Assembly (NCBI RefSeq): GCF_009193215.1
Contig: NZ_VYVA01000001.1
Coordinates: 682,001 to 746,000, forward strand
Direction of reading: 5' to 3'
DNA: 64,000 nt
Source: Flavicella marina
Lineage (GTDB): Bacteria; Bacteroidota; Bacteroidia; Flavobacteriales; Flavobacteriaceae
The position numbers and the translations under genes were made by a program. Positions 8,976 to 18,360 of this stretch are shown in pieces. The notes below the pieces were generated by a model. It ran no database searches and had not been told where the DNA came from. It worked only from the letters and a program-made list of their open reading frames with translations. Numbering within the stretch: position 1 is the first letter of the stretch; each line of letters starts with the position of its first letter.

Positions 8976-11783
8976 ATGCTGCATAGAATAAAGAAAATAA
9001 TTTTTACACCACTAATTTTCACCTTTACAATTTGTATATCACAAGAAATTCCTCCAATTCAAAACTATACACCAGAAATATACAATGCCGAAAACCAAAA
9101 TTGGTCAATATCTCAAACAGAAAATAATTTTATTTATGTTGCAAATAACGAAGGTCTCTTAGAATTCAATGGAGCCTCATGGAAGCTTTACAATTCACCA
9201 AATCATTCTATCATAAGATCTGTAAAGGTAATCGATGAAAAAATCTATACGGGATGCTATATGGAGTTTGGGTATTGGAAAAAAAACAATTCAGGCATTT
9301 TAAAATACCACTCTCTTACAAATGAACACAATATTCAACTTATTGAAGACGAGGAATTTTGGAATATTTTAGAATTGGGAGAGTGGATCCTATTCCAATC
9401 TCTAAACCGAATTTATATCTTTAATTCGGTAGACAAGCAATTCAAAATCATAAATTCTGAAACAGTTCTTTCTAAAATATTTAAGGTAGACAATACCATC
9501 TATTTTCAAAAACTTAACGATGGACTCTACAAAATAGAAAAGGGAGAGAGTCAGTTGATTTCAAACGATAAAATAGTTCAAGAAAATATAATCGTTGGCA
9601 TTTACAGTAGCGATAAAAATCTTTTAATGCTTACCCAGGAAAAAGGTTTTTACCTATTCAAAAACGATCAAATAAGCAAATGGAAAACAAAATCAGACGA
9701 CTTACTTTCAACAATTAGTGTATACAGCAGCCTTGAAACATCCGACAATAAATTTATTATTGGGACTATTTCACATGGGATATATGAGCTTGATAAATAC
9801 GGAAATATTAAAGCAAAAATAGACCAAGAAAAAGGCCTAAACAACAACACTATACTAAATATCTTCGAAGACAACGATCAAAATATCTGGACAGGACTGG
9901 ATAATGGTATAAGTTGTCTAAACTACAACGCCCCGTTTCAAGTTTTCTACGATAAAAACGGTAAACTTGGAACAACTTACACCTCACTAAAACATAAAGA
10001 GTACTTATACCTTGGAACAAACCAGGGATTGTTTTATAGAAACACCGATTCGAACAATAACTTTCAACTAATTCCAGGAACAGAAGGTCAAGTTTGGAAT
10101 TTACAACTAATAGACAACACATTATTTTGTGGACACAATATAGGTACATTTATAATCGACAGAAACAACGCCAAACAAATTTCTACCGAACCAGGAACAT
10201 GGAAACTAGAGATGTTTCCTGACTCTAAAAACACAATTCTTCAAGGAAACTACAAAGGTTTCTGCGTATTAAAAAAGAATAATGGCGTGTGGAGTTTTTC
10301 TCACAAAATAAAAAATTTCGATATCTCGAGTAGATACTTTGAATTCATAAACCCTTCAAAAATTATTGTAACCCATGAACAAAAAGGTGTATACGAACTA
10401 GAAATAGATGATCGTAACACAAGTTTTTCAAACATGAAGATCAATGCAGAATTAAAAGGTGAAAAATCAAGTATCATAAATTACCAAGGATCTCTATTAT
10501 ATCATTTCAATAAGGGATTGCTAAAATTCAATAGAACTTCAAATAACTTTGAAGTAGACTCCGTGTTTCACAAACCTCTTACAAAGGATGAATCCTATGT
10601 TTCAGGAAAACTCGTAAACACAAACAACTCAAAACTTTGGGCATTCACAAAAGAAAATATCTTGTATTTTTCTCCAGGAAAAATAAATGCTACACCAGAA
10701 GTAACCAAGATATATTTACCCACTAAGCTGAGAAAAAACTATATAGGTTTCGAAAACATAGCTCCTTTATCTGAAGAAAATTACCTTTTAGGAACTTCTT
10801 TTGGCTTCCTAATCATAGACACTAAGAAGCTAAATAAAAAAAGGTACAAAATTGAATTAACTAAGGTAGAAAAACGACAATTAAACGACAGCACGAGCAT
10901 AGTACCTCTCATTAACAATAACAATTACGCGTACAAATACAACAACCTAGATTTCTCTTACAGTGTTGCTTCGTATGAAAAATTCTCAGAAATCAAATAC
11001 CAGTTTATTCTAGAAGGCAGACACAAACACTGGAGTGCTTGGACTAATGAATCTAAAGCTTCTTTTAAAAATCTACCTTTCGGAAAATACACTTTCAGAG
11101 CAAAAGCGATGGTTGGCAATGTTTTAAGTTCTAATGAAATTGTTTTTGATTTCACCATAGAAAGACCATGGTACCTAAGCAACAGATTCGTGCTTTTGTA
11201 TATAGTGATATCTATAGTTCTCATTTTTATCATTCACAACATCTACAAACAATACTACAAAAGACAAAAACAAGAGCTACTTGACAGAGCCCAAAGAGAA
11301 TACGAACACTCACAATTAGAAAACGAAAAAGAAATTATGAAACTACGTAATGACAAATTACGTGGAGATATCGAGAGTAAAAATCGTGAATTGGCTGCTT
11401 CTACCATGAGTATCATAAAAAAGAATGAATTCCTCAATAGCATCAAAAAGGAATTATCTGATTTAGAGAACAACAACATGATAAAACCAGTCATAAAAAT
11501 AATTGATAAAAACCTAAATAACACAAGTGATTGGAAGCTATTCCAAGAAGCTTTTAATAACGCAGACAAAGATTTCCTCACCAAAGTAAAAGACAAGTAT
11601 CCTGAACTAACACCTAATGACTTGCGTCTCTGTGCTTATTTGAGACTAAATTTATCTTCAAAAGAAATAGCTCCATTGCTAAATATTTCACACAAAAGTG
11701 TTGAAATAAAACGTTACCGACTTAGAAAAAAGATGAGATTGGCAAAAAAAGACAATTTGATTCATCATATCTTAGAAATTTAG
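8976..11783 (+). CDS. Membrane-spanning sensor-regulator of the glucan locus (propeller, Y_Y_Y, LuxR-type HTH)
   Basis: A 935-residue protein taking the ATG at 8976; the longer frame from 8889 adds 29 residues before the signal and is not favoured. A signal segment (MLHRIKKIIFTPLIF) is followed by about 620 residues of periplasmic beta-propeller repeats, with WSISQTENNFIYVAN and EDNDQNIWTGLDNGISCL as typical blades. Next come a Y_Y_Y-type domain (about 650-730; KYQFILEGRHKHWSAW), one membrane helix (about 736-758) and a cytoplasmic coiled coil. The C-terminal helix-turn-helix is of LuxR type (ELTPNDLRLCAYLRLNLSSKEIAPLLNISHKSVEIKRYRL). No histidine kinase or receiver domain is present, unlike hybrid two-component sensors. 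It precedes susC in the same direction and probably activates the locus on binding oligosaccharide. Confidence 0.85.
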   Translation: MLHRIKKIIFTPLIFTFTICISQEIPPIQNYTPEIYNAENQNWSISQTENNFIYVANNEGLLEFNGASWKLYNSPNHSIIRSVKVIDEKIYTGCYMEFGYWKKNNSGILKYHSLTNEHNIQLIEDEEFWNILELGEWILFQSLNRIYIFNSVDKQFKIINSETVLSKIFKVDNTIYFQKLNDGLYKIEKGESQLISNDKIVQENIIVGIYSSDKNLLMLTQEKGFYLFKNDQISKWKTKSDDLLSTISVYSSLETSDNKFIIGTISHGIYELDKYGNIKAKIDQEKGLNNNTILNIFEDNDQNIWTGLDNGISCLNYNAPFQVFYDKNGKLGTTYTSLKHKEYLYLGTNQGLFYRNTDSNNNFQLIPGTEGQVWNLQLIDNTLFCGHNIGTFIIDRNNAKQISTEPGTWKLEMFPDSKNTILQGNYKGFCVLKKNNGVWSFSHKIKNFDISSRYFEFINPSKIIVTHEQKGVYELEIDDRNTSFSNMKINAELKGEKSSIINYQGSLLYHFNKGLLKFNRTSNNFEVDSVFHKPLTKDESYVSGKLVNTNNSKLWAFTKENILYFSPGKINATPEVTKIYLPTKLRKNYIGFENIAPLSEENYLLGTSFGFLIIDTKKLNKKRYKIELTKVEKRQLNDSTSIVPLINNNNYAYKYNNLDFSYSVASYEKFSEIKYQFILEGRHKHWSAWTNESKASFKNLPFGKYTFRAKAMVGNVLSSNEIVFDFTIERPWYLSNRFVLLYIVISIVLIFIIHNIYKQYYKRQKQELLDRAQREYEHSQLENEKEIMKLRNDKLRGDIESKNRELAASTMSIIKKNEFLNSIKKELSDLENNNMIKPVIKIIDKNLNNTSDWKLFQEAFNNADKDFLTKVKDKYPELTPNDLRLCAYLRLNLSSKEIAPLLNISHKSVEIKRYRLRKKMRLAKKDNLIHHILEI

Positions 11784-11841
11784 CCTTCCTTTTTCTAATA
11801 CATTACCTTAACATATAAAGAATCAAACATCAAAGTCATTT

Positions 11842-11876
11842 AAACCAGTGTTTTATTAACATTGGTTTATTTTTTT
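11842..11876 (+). terminator. Terminator after the regulator gene
   Basis: AAACCAGTG and CATTGGTTT form a stem (one G-T pair) around a 9-base loop, followed by ATTTTTTTG. It lies 58 bases past the regulator stop and separates it from the susC transcript. Confidence 0.7.
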
Positions 11877-12202
11877 GTTAAAAATCTAATTGTCAGATAT
11901 TTAGTATTTACTTTAAAGAAAAAACATTGCTGAAAATTTTACATGTAGAGTCTATGTATAGGTAATATTTTGGCTTTTACATCTTTACAATCGTAATTTA
12001 GAACAAGAGAATTAGAAGAAAACTATTCTCGAACATTTAACACCTATTATTAAGGTTTTAAATCTGTTTTGAAATTAGAAAAAGGCTCGAGACTTTTCAT
12101 CTTCAAAAAACAACCAACTAACGAAACTTCGGTTTCAACTAACGAAAGAAACTAAATATGATTCCAATTTATTGGAACTTCATTAACTAAAACCAAAAAC
12201 CA
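11877..12202 (+). promoter_or_regulatory. susC upstream region and structured leader
   Basis: The 326 bases before susC contain no open frame of note. I see a direct repeat AACTAACGAAA at 12116-12126 and 12137-12147, spaced 21 bases start to start. Between the copies is a small hairpin GAAAC-TTCG-GTTTC (12123-12136) that in RNA would be a stable C(UUCG)G tetraloop. A second hairpin TTCCAA-TTTA-TTGGAA lies at 12162-12177. No exact TAnnTTTG was found; TATTTTG at 11966-11972 is a weak -7 candidate. The repeats could be a regulator operator or leader-RNA elements. Confidence 0.5.
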
Positions 12203-15200
12203 ATGAAAATTAAACTACTCTATTTTTTGTTTTTCTGCGCAGCTGCAACAGTTACTGCTCAGCAAATTCAAATCTCAGGAACCGTGATTTCTTCAGAGGA
12301 CGATTTTCCAATCGCCGGAGCTAATATATTAGTTCAAGGCAAAAATGCAGGAACCACAACGGACTTTGACGGTAACTATCAGTTGACGGTGGAAAAAGGA
12401 GATTCTCTTATTTTTAGCTATATCGGCTTCGCCTCATCTACGATTCTTGTTGAGTCACAAACAACAATCAATGTTACACTTTCTCCTGACAACCAACTAT
12501 TAGATGAAATAGTAGTGATTGGTTATGGGTCTCAAAAAAAGAAAGAAATTACTGGAGCAGTTTCTGTTATTGACTCAAAGGCTATCGAGAAATTAAACCC
12601 AGTGCGTGTGGAACAAGCCTTACAAGGACAAGTTTCTGGTGTAAATGTAACTACGTCTTCGGGTTCTCCTGGTGCTGCTTCCAATATTAGAATTCGTGGA
12701 GTTTCAACAAACGGAGACAACAACCCTTTAATCTTGGTCGACGGAAATAGAATCACTGATCTTTCTGTAATCAATCCTAATGATATCGCTAGTGTAAATG
12801 TATTAAAAGATGCCACTGCAGGTATTTATGGAGTGCAAGCTGCCAATGGAGTTATCTTAATAACGACCAAAAGTGGTAGAAAAAACACAGAACTAAAATT
12901 TAATATTGACTCTTACATTGGTTTTCAAGAAGCTAGTAATGCTATTGACGTATTGAAACCTAGAGACTATGCGATTCTCGTGAATGAAATGTCTATCAAC
13001 GGAGGAGGCGACCCTAAATATATTGTTTACCCAGAAGATGGAACAGATTGGCAAGAACAAGTATTCACAAATGCACCAATTGCGAACGTTAATTTTGATG
13101 CAAGTGGCGGTACAGAAAAAGCGGCCTACTCATTTGGAGCTTCATACTTAGATCAAGATGGTATCGTTGGTGGAGACAAATCAAACTACAACAGAGCTAC
13201 TGCAAGATTAAATTTTCAATATGACATATTGAAGAACTTAAAATTATCAACTACGGCTATCTATACGCATTCAAACAAGAATAACTTGAGTGAAGGTGCG
13301 GCGGGTTCTGTCTTATTCAATGCCATCAACATGAATCCTGTAATGCCAGTTTATGATGCCAATGAAGATGATGGATTTCAAAAAGCATACAACTTAGGAG
13401 GTGAAATTATCAATCCGGTTGCGCAACTTGCCAATACATATGACACTGCTCAGGTGAATAAAATTAGTGCAACACTTGGTATTGATTATTCATTCTTGAA
13501 CGATAAATTCAAATTAAGCTCAAAGTTTCAAATGAATCATTCGGTAGTAGACAGTCATGTCTTCAAACCTGAAGTGTATTACGGACCTTCAAAAAGCTTT
13601 AACATTACAACAAATGAAGTGTATGAGAACAAAGATTATTACGATGATTATACTTGGGACAACTTCATAACTTATTCGAATACATTCAATAACGACCATT
13701 CTTTAACAGTGCTTTTAGGTATGTCTGCTTTTAAAACATACGGAACTTTTACAGGAATGTCTGGAACCAATTTGCTGATTGATGGTCAACAAGTAAACAC
13801 AATAGAATATGCAAGTGTTGCAAATGCCGAGACTCAAATTAATCGATTCACCGACGAACAGCTAGCACGTGGTTCAAATACATTTGACACTAGATTGCTT
13901 TCATATTTTACAAGAATTCAATACAACTACAAGGGCAAATACCTTTTATCAGGAGTTCTTCGTAGAGATGGTTCAACAAGATTTGGCCCTGAAAACAGGT
14001 TTGGATATTTCCCTTCAGGATCACTTGGTTGGAATATCTCAGAAGAAGATTTCTTAGTCGACAATAGCTTCGTTAACCTATTAAAATTAAGAGTTAGTTA
14101 TGGTATCATCGGATCTGACAAAATTGGAGATTACAGATACTTATCAACTTTATCCGGAGAAGCTACATATGTTAGAAATGATGAAACTGATGCATCTGAA
14201 CTATTACAGGGACTGGCAGAAGGTGCTCTTTCAAATCCAGAAATTCAATGGGAAAAACAAAAAACGTTCAACATTGGTGTCGATACGCGATTGTTCGGAG
14301 ATAGAATTAGCATGACGATAGATGCATTTGACAAAAGAACTGAAGATTTACTTATTACATCTCAAGTATCTGGAATTCTTGGATCATCTGCTCCGGGGTC
14401 AGCTCCTCCAACAATAAACGCTGGTACAGTTCAAAACAGAGGATTTGAATTTCAAATTGCATACAACAGTAAATTCTCAGAAGATTTTAGAATCAACGCG
14501 AGTTACAATTTTACAACACTGCATAACGAAGTATTATTCGTTTCAGGTGAAAATGGTTTCGAAGCAGGTGGAGGATTTGGTGTAGGTATCGGTGTATCTG
14601 ATGCAGCAAGAATGGAAGCAGGCTACCCAATTGGATACTTTTATGGATACAAAACAGACGGAGTATTTACTTCTCAAGAAGAAATTGACAAAAGTCCAAT
14701 TTCATCAACCGACACTGCTCCGGGAGATTTAAAATTAGTTGACACTAATGGAGACAAAAAAATTACTGCAGACGATAGAACCTATATTGGAGACCCAATT
14801 GCTGACGTAACCATGGGATTCAATCTTGGTTTCAATTATAAGAATATTGATTTTAGCGCTTCAGCATTTGCATCTTTAGGAGCAGAAATGGTACGTGACT
14901 ATGAGCGTCAAATCTTAGAAGCAAATAAAGGAACTTACAATTTAGACAGGTGGACACCTACCAAAACCAACTCAAGCGTACCAAGACTAAGTACAGGAGG
15001 AACTCCTCAAAGTAGTTACTTCTCGGATCTATATGTAGAAGATGCTTCATTTTTAAGAATTCAAAATGTACAAGCCGGATATACATTCCAAGAAAACTTA
15101 GTTTCAAAAATCGGATTAGACCGATTGAGGTTATACGTGTCTGTAAACAACCTTTACACATTCACGAACTACCAAGGTTATGATGCTGGAGCATCTTCAG

Positions 15201-15283
15201 GAGCCCCTATCGGCGCAGGTATTGATAAAGGATTTTATCCTGTAGCAAGAACATATATGTTAGGTCTAAACTTAAAATTTTAA
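12203..15283 (+). CDS. SusC-like TonB-dependent glycan importer
   Basis: A 1026-residue outer-membrane TonB-dependent transporter of the SusC/RagA family. A signal peptide (1-20, ending TAQQ) precedes a carboxypeptidase-D-like N-terminal domain (about 22-100; VSG-type start ISGTVISSEDDFPIAGANI). The TonB-box-like stretch EIVVIGYGSQ and plug domain (about 105-230; IRIRGVSTNGDNNPLILVDG, AANGVILITTKSG) are followed by a 22-strand barrel. It forms the channel of the SusCD pair that imports oligosaccharides, here probably beta-1,3-gluco-oligosaccharides by context. The stop is 10 bases before susD, so the two are cotranscribed. Length and motifs are normal, with no break. Confidence 0.95.
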   Translation: MKIKLLYFLFFCAAATVTAQQIQISGTVISSEDDFPIAGANILVQGKNAGTTTDFDGNYQLTVEKGDSLIFSYIGFASSTILVESQTTINVTLSPDNQLLDEIVVIGYGSQKKKEITGAVSVIDSKAIEKLNPVRVEQALQGQVSGVNVTTSSGSPGAASNIRIRGVSTNGDNNPLILVDGNRITDLSVINPNDIASVNVLKDATAGIYGVQAANGVILITTKSGRKNTELKFNIDSYIGFQEASNAIDVLKPRDYAILVNEMSINGGGDPKYIVYPEDGTDWQEQVFTNAPIANVNFDASGGTEKAAYSFGASYLDQDGIVGGDKSNYNRATARLNFQYDILKNLKLSTTAIYTHSNKNNLSEGAAGSVLFNAINMNPVMPVYDANEDDGFQKAYNLGGEIINPVAQLANTYDTAQVNKISATLGIDYSFLNDKFKLSSKFQMNHSVVDSHVFKPEVYYGPSKSFNITTNEVYENKDYYDDYTWDNFITYSNTFNNDHSLTVLLGMSAFKTYGTFTGMSGTNLLIDGQQVNTIEYASVANAETQINRFTDEQLARGSNTFDTRLLSYFTRIQYNYKGKYLLSGVLRRDGSTRFGPENRFGYFPSGSLGWNISEEDFLVDNSFVNLLKLRVSYGIIGSDKIGDYRYLSTLSGEATYVRNDETDASELLQGLAEGALSNPEIQWEKQKTFNIGVDTRLFGDRISMTIDAFDKRTEDLLITSQVSGILGSSAPGSAPPTINAGTVQNRGFEFQIAYNSKFSEDFRINASYNFTTLHNEVLFVSGENGFEAGGGFGVGIGVSDAARMEAGYPIGYFYGYKTDGVFTSQEEIDKSPISSTDTAPGDLKLVDTNGDKKITADDRTYIGDPIADVTMGFNLGFNYKNIDFSASAFASLGAEMVRDYERQILEANKGTYNLDRWTPTKTNSSVPRLSTGGTPQSSYFSDLYVEDASFLRIQNVQAGYTFQENLVSKIGLDRLRLYVSVNNLYTFTNYQGYDAGASSGAPIGAGIDKGFYPVARTYMLGLNLKF

Positions 15284-15293
15284 CACGTAGATT

Positions 15294-16787
15294 ATGAAAA
15301 ATTACAAGATATATATTACGGCTTTCATTATCGCAATGGTAACGCTTACTGCGTGTAGCGATGATTTTATTGACGTGCCTTCAAGAAATCCAAATTCTGA
15401 CGATTTCTTTAAAACAGAACAAGATTATCAAGATGTTTTGATCGGAGTATACGATTTACTTCAAGCCTCTTTCTGGAATGTTATGGTGGGAGAAATTGCT
15501 TCAGACAATACATTGGCAGGTGGAGATCCTGATAACATTGATGGTCCTGCTATGCAAGATATTGATAATATGGTTCACAATGATGTCAACGAACAATTAA
15601 GAGATATATGGAGATGGATGTATGCTGGACTAAACAGAGCAAATTACATGCTTGAATTTAGAGACAATATCGATTTTGACACCAAAAATGACATGATCGG
15701 TCAAGCATTGTTCTTAAGAGCATATTTTACCTTTGAATTGGCAAAGTGGTTTGGACCACTTCCATTACTAGTAGAAAACGGAAGGATTAAAAACAAAAGA
15801 ATGCAGTTTGGTGAACAATTCACAATCTCTAGAACTGCAACAATCGCAGATACGTATACTTTAATTGAAGCAGATTTAATTGAAGCGATTGGTTTGCTAA
15901 ATACGACTCAAGATTTAGAATATAAAGTAACGAAAGGTGCAGCACAGTCTTTATTAGGGAAAGTTTACCTATATCATGCAACTTTTGATGCTGCGAAATA
16001 TACAGATGCTGCGACAGTACTTGATCAAGTGATTTCTGATGGAAATTACACATTAGCATCGAATTTCGGAGACATTTTTGAACATCCAGGTGAAAATGCA
16101 GCTGGTTCTATTTTCGAAGTTCAATATACAGATGTTGAAGGTGCTGGGTTTGACTGTTTGCAATGTAGTGAAGGAAACGTAGCTGTAGGATTTAGTGGAG
16201 TAAGAGAATATGTAGGTCCTACTTTTGACTCAGGTTACGGATTTAATACTCCCACAGCTGAAGCTGCAAGTATTTTTACTACGGGTGACTTAAGAAAAGA
16301 TGCAACCATTTTTGATGCAGAAGCAATTGCTACCAGCTACCAACCAAGTAGAGGGGAAACCAAACTATACAATAGAAAGTACCTTCCTAGAAAAGGAGAT
16401 TTAGGACTTGGAGACAACAATTTAACAAACCCTAATAACTATAGAGCCATCAGATATGCTGATGTCCTTTTGATGGCTGCGGAAGCGAATGTTCAAAAAT
16501 CAGCTCCAGATGTAACAAAAGCTAAAGGCTATTTAGATCTTGTAAGAGACAGAGCTTTTGGAAATACTACGAATAGAATCGATGCTACTCTTGAAAACAT
16601 CTTACAAGAAAGACGTCTTGAACTAATGGGAGAAGGACACAGGTTCTTTGACTTAGTTAGAACTGGAAATGCAGATGGAACTATTGATGGGTTCACTCCA
16701 AATAAAAACGAACTGTTTCCAATTCCACTTATCGAACTTGAATTAGCAGGAGCAGTCGAAAGATGGGGACAAAACCCAGGATACTAA
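15294..16787 (+). CDS. SusD-like glycan-capturing lipoprotein
   Basis: A 497-residue outer-membrane lipoprotein with signal and lipobox at residues 1-21 (VTLTACSDD; Cys21). It shows SusD-family features: YQDVLIGVYDLLQASFW near the N terminus, helical TPR-like units (LFLRAYFTFELAKWFGPLPLL) and the closing motif LQERRLELMGEGHRFFDLVRTG. SusD forms the lid over SusC and binds glycan at the cell surface. The gene lies 10 bases after susC, so the pair should be produced together. Substrate (laminarin-like glucan) is inferred from the neighbouring GH16, GH17, GH30 and phosphorylase genes. Confidence 0.95.
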   Translation: MKNYKIYITAFIIAMVTLTACSDDFIDVPSRNPNSDDFFKTEQDYQDVLIGVYDLLQASFWNVMVGEIASDNTLAGGDPDNIDGPAMQDIDNMVHNDVNEQLRDIWRWMYAGLNRANYMLEFRDNIDFDTKNDMIGQALFLRAYFTFELAKWFGPLPLLVENGRIKNKRMQFGEQFTISRTATIADTYTLIEADLIEAIGLLNTTQDLEYKVTKGAAQSLLGKVYLYHATFDAAKYTDAATVLDQVISDGNYTLASNFGDIFEHPGENAAGSIFEVQYTDVEGAGFDCLQCSEGNVAVGFSGVREYVGPTFDSGYGFNTPTAEAASIFTTGDLRKDATIFDAEAIATSYQPSRGETKLYNRKYLPRKGDLGLGDNNLTNPNNYRAIRYADVLLMAAEANVQKSAPDVTKAKGYLDLVRDRAFGNTTNRIDATLENILQERRLELMGEGHRFFDLVRTGNADGTIDGFTPNKNELFPIPLIELELAGAVERWGQNPGY

Positions 16788-16848
16788 GAATATAAAATTT
16801 TACGAATAAAAGCAATATACCAATACAAACTAAATTAAAACAAACATT

Positions 16849-18291
16849 ATGAATTTACTTAAAAAAGGGATGTATATCCTACTAGGATTAAGCTTGACAA
16901 TAGCTTGTAAAAGTGACGACGAAGGTAATGGAGATTCTACTACCATAACAAACTTAGATTTTGTAATAACAGAGGAAAACGACAACGGAAATAGCGTTGG
17001 AGTTACTCCTTCTTCTACAGGAGGAACTTCCTATTCAATTGACTTCAATGACCCTAATGCAACAGGAAACGAAGATGTAATTGCCTCAAGTGGACCGAAA
17101 GCAACATATACTTATGCAGAAGAATCTGGAACGTATGAAATTACTGTTACTGCATCTGCTGCAAATGCTGCAGACGTTTCAAAAACAAAATCTCACACGG
17201 TGCAATTTGAAGCTGCAACTGTTTTAGCAGATTTTGAAGATGCAGCGAGCTTAAACTTAAGAGACGATGCAGGAGGAGGAGCTGTAATTACTGTTGAGTC
17301 TCAAACAGGAATGGATGGTTCTGCTTCAAATGTGGGTGTAGCTGTTTATAACGGTGCTGGGAATTGGGATGCTTTTTCGATCAACCCTACAGATTATATT
17401 GACGTAAGAACTAAGGGAATTATTACTGTTGAATATTATCAAAGCGAAGGATTAGCTAGAGACATTTTATTGAAACTGGAAAACCCAAAAACAGAACAAG
17501 ATGATATTTTTGCTATCGAAGTATTAACAACATCTACAGCAGATACAGGATGGCAAACACTAACTTTTGATTTCCACTCAAACAATGTTACAGGAAGTCA
17601 CCCAAACCAAGCACTTGACGTAATCTTAGATCAATATGCTACAATGGCTTTATTCGTAGATTTCGGAACTCCAGTTGCTGGAACATACTGGTTTGACAAT
17701 ATTGAAGGAGCAGAATGGGGAATTGCTGTACCTGACTCTGATCAAGATGGTGTTATTGATTCTATCGACAAATGTAAAGATGAAGCAGGACCTGCAGAAA
17801 ATGACGGATGTCCAATAGTTGCAACTCCAACTACACCAGCTCCAACTCCAACAGACACTAACACTATTTCTATCTTTAGTGATGCATATACTAATATTGC
17901 TGTAAGCGAGTGGAATCCAGGATGGGGACAAACGACTACATTAACAGAGATTTCTATCTCAGGTAACGCTACATTAGAATACGGTCTATTCAACTATACT
18001 GGAATTGTAACTAATTACGATAACCCAACGGATGTTAGCGGTAAAACGTATGTTCATATTGACTATCATACACCAAATGCTTCAAGCTTGTCTATTAAAT
18101 TAGTAAACACAGCTGAACCTGATGGGGCTACCAAAGAAGATATTGAAAGCGTAGGAACTATTGTTACAGGATCATGGCAATCGGTTGATATTCCATTAGC
18201 AGACTATACTACAAATTTATCAGGAGTAACTCAGATTGTATTAGAATCTTCAGGAGGAACTGTATTTATTGATAATATATACTTCCACTAA
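16849..18291 (+). CDS. Surface glycan-binding lipoprotein (SusE/F-position protein)
   Basis: A 480-residue lipoprotein (lipobox LTIACKSDD, Cys20) in the position of SusE/SusF or other surface glycan-binding proteins. After the lipid anchor comes a PKD-like beta domain (about 35-120; TYTYAEESGTYEITVTASA). A carbohydrate-binding-like jelly roll follows (about 125-285; VLADFEDAASLNL to YWFDNIEGA). A short calcium-binding thrombospondin type 3-like linker (DSDQDGVIDSIDKC) and a Pro/Thr-rich stretch lead to a second jelly-roll-like module (about 340-480) ending IVLESSGGTVFIDNIYFH. It has no catalytic motif. It probably binds beta-1,3-glucan at the cell surface. A strong hairpin follows its stop. 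Confidence 0.75.
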   Translation: MNLLKKGMYILLGLSLTIACKSDDEGNGDSTTITNLDFVITEENDNGNSVGVTPSSTGGTSYSIDFNDPNATGNEDVIASSGPKATYTYAEESGTYEITVTASAANAADVSKTKSHTVQFEAATVLADFEDAASLNLRDDAGGGAVITVESQTGMDGSASNVGVAVYNGAGNWDAFSINPTDYIDVRTKGIITVEYYQSEGLARDILLKLENPKTEQDDIFAIEVLTTSTADTGWQTLTFDFHSNNVTGSHPNQALDVILDQYATMALFVDFGTPVAGTYWFDNIEGAEWGIAVPDSDQDGVIDSIDKCKDEAGPAENDGCPIVATPTTPAPTPTDTNTISIFSDAYTNIAVSEWNPGWGQTTTLTEISISGNATLEYGLFNYTGIVTNYDNPTDVSGKTYVHIDYHTPNASSLSIKLVNTAEPDGATKEDIESVGTIVTGSWQSVDIPLADYTTNLSGVTQIVLESSGGTVFIDNIYFH

Positions 18292-18313
18292 GAAGAGTAC
18301 TATCATATTTAAT

Positions 18314-18341
18314 AAACTCCACGTTTTTAAACGTGGAGTTT
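18314..18341 (+). terminator. Terminator-like hairpin inside the glucan operon
   Basis: A perfect 11-bp stem (AAACTCCACGT / ACGTGGAGTTT) with loop TTTTAA, followed by only a short T run. It sits 22 bases after the glycan-binder stop and 20 bases before the GH16 start. It could reduce read-through into the enzyme genes or protect the 3' end of the susCD transcript. Confidence 0.7.
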
Positions 18342-18360
18342 TCACTAAAATTCTTAAAAT

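Noticed and set aside
9850-10149. Open frame on the minus strand inside the regulator
   Set aside because: It lies wholly inside a well-supported gene, lacks family likeness and is one of many frame shadows in AT-rich DNA.
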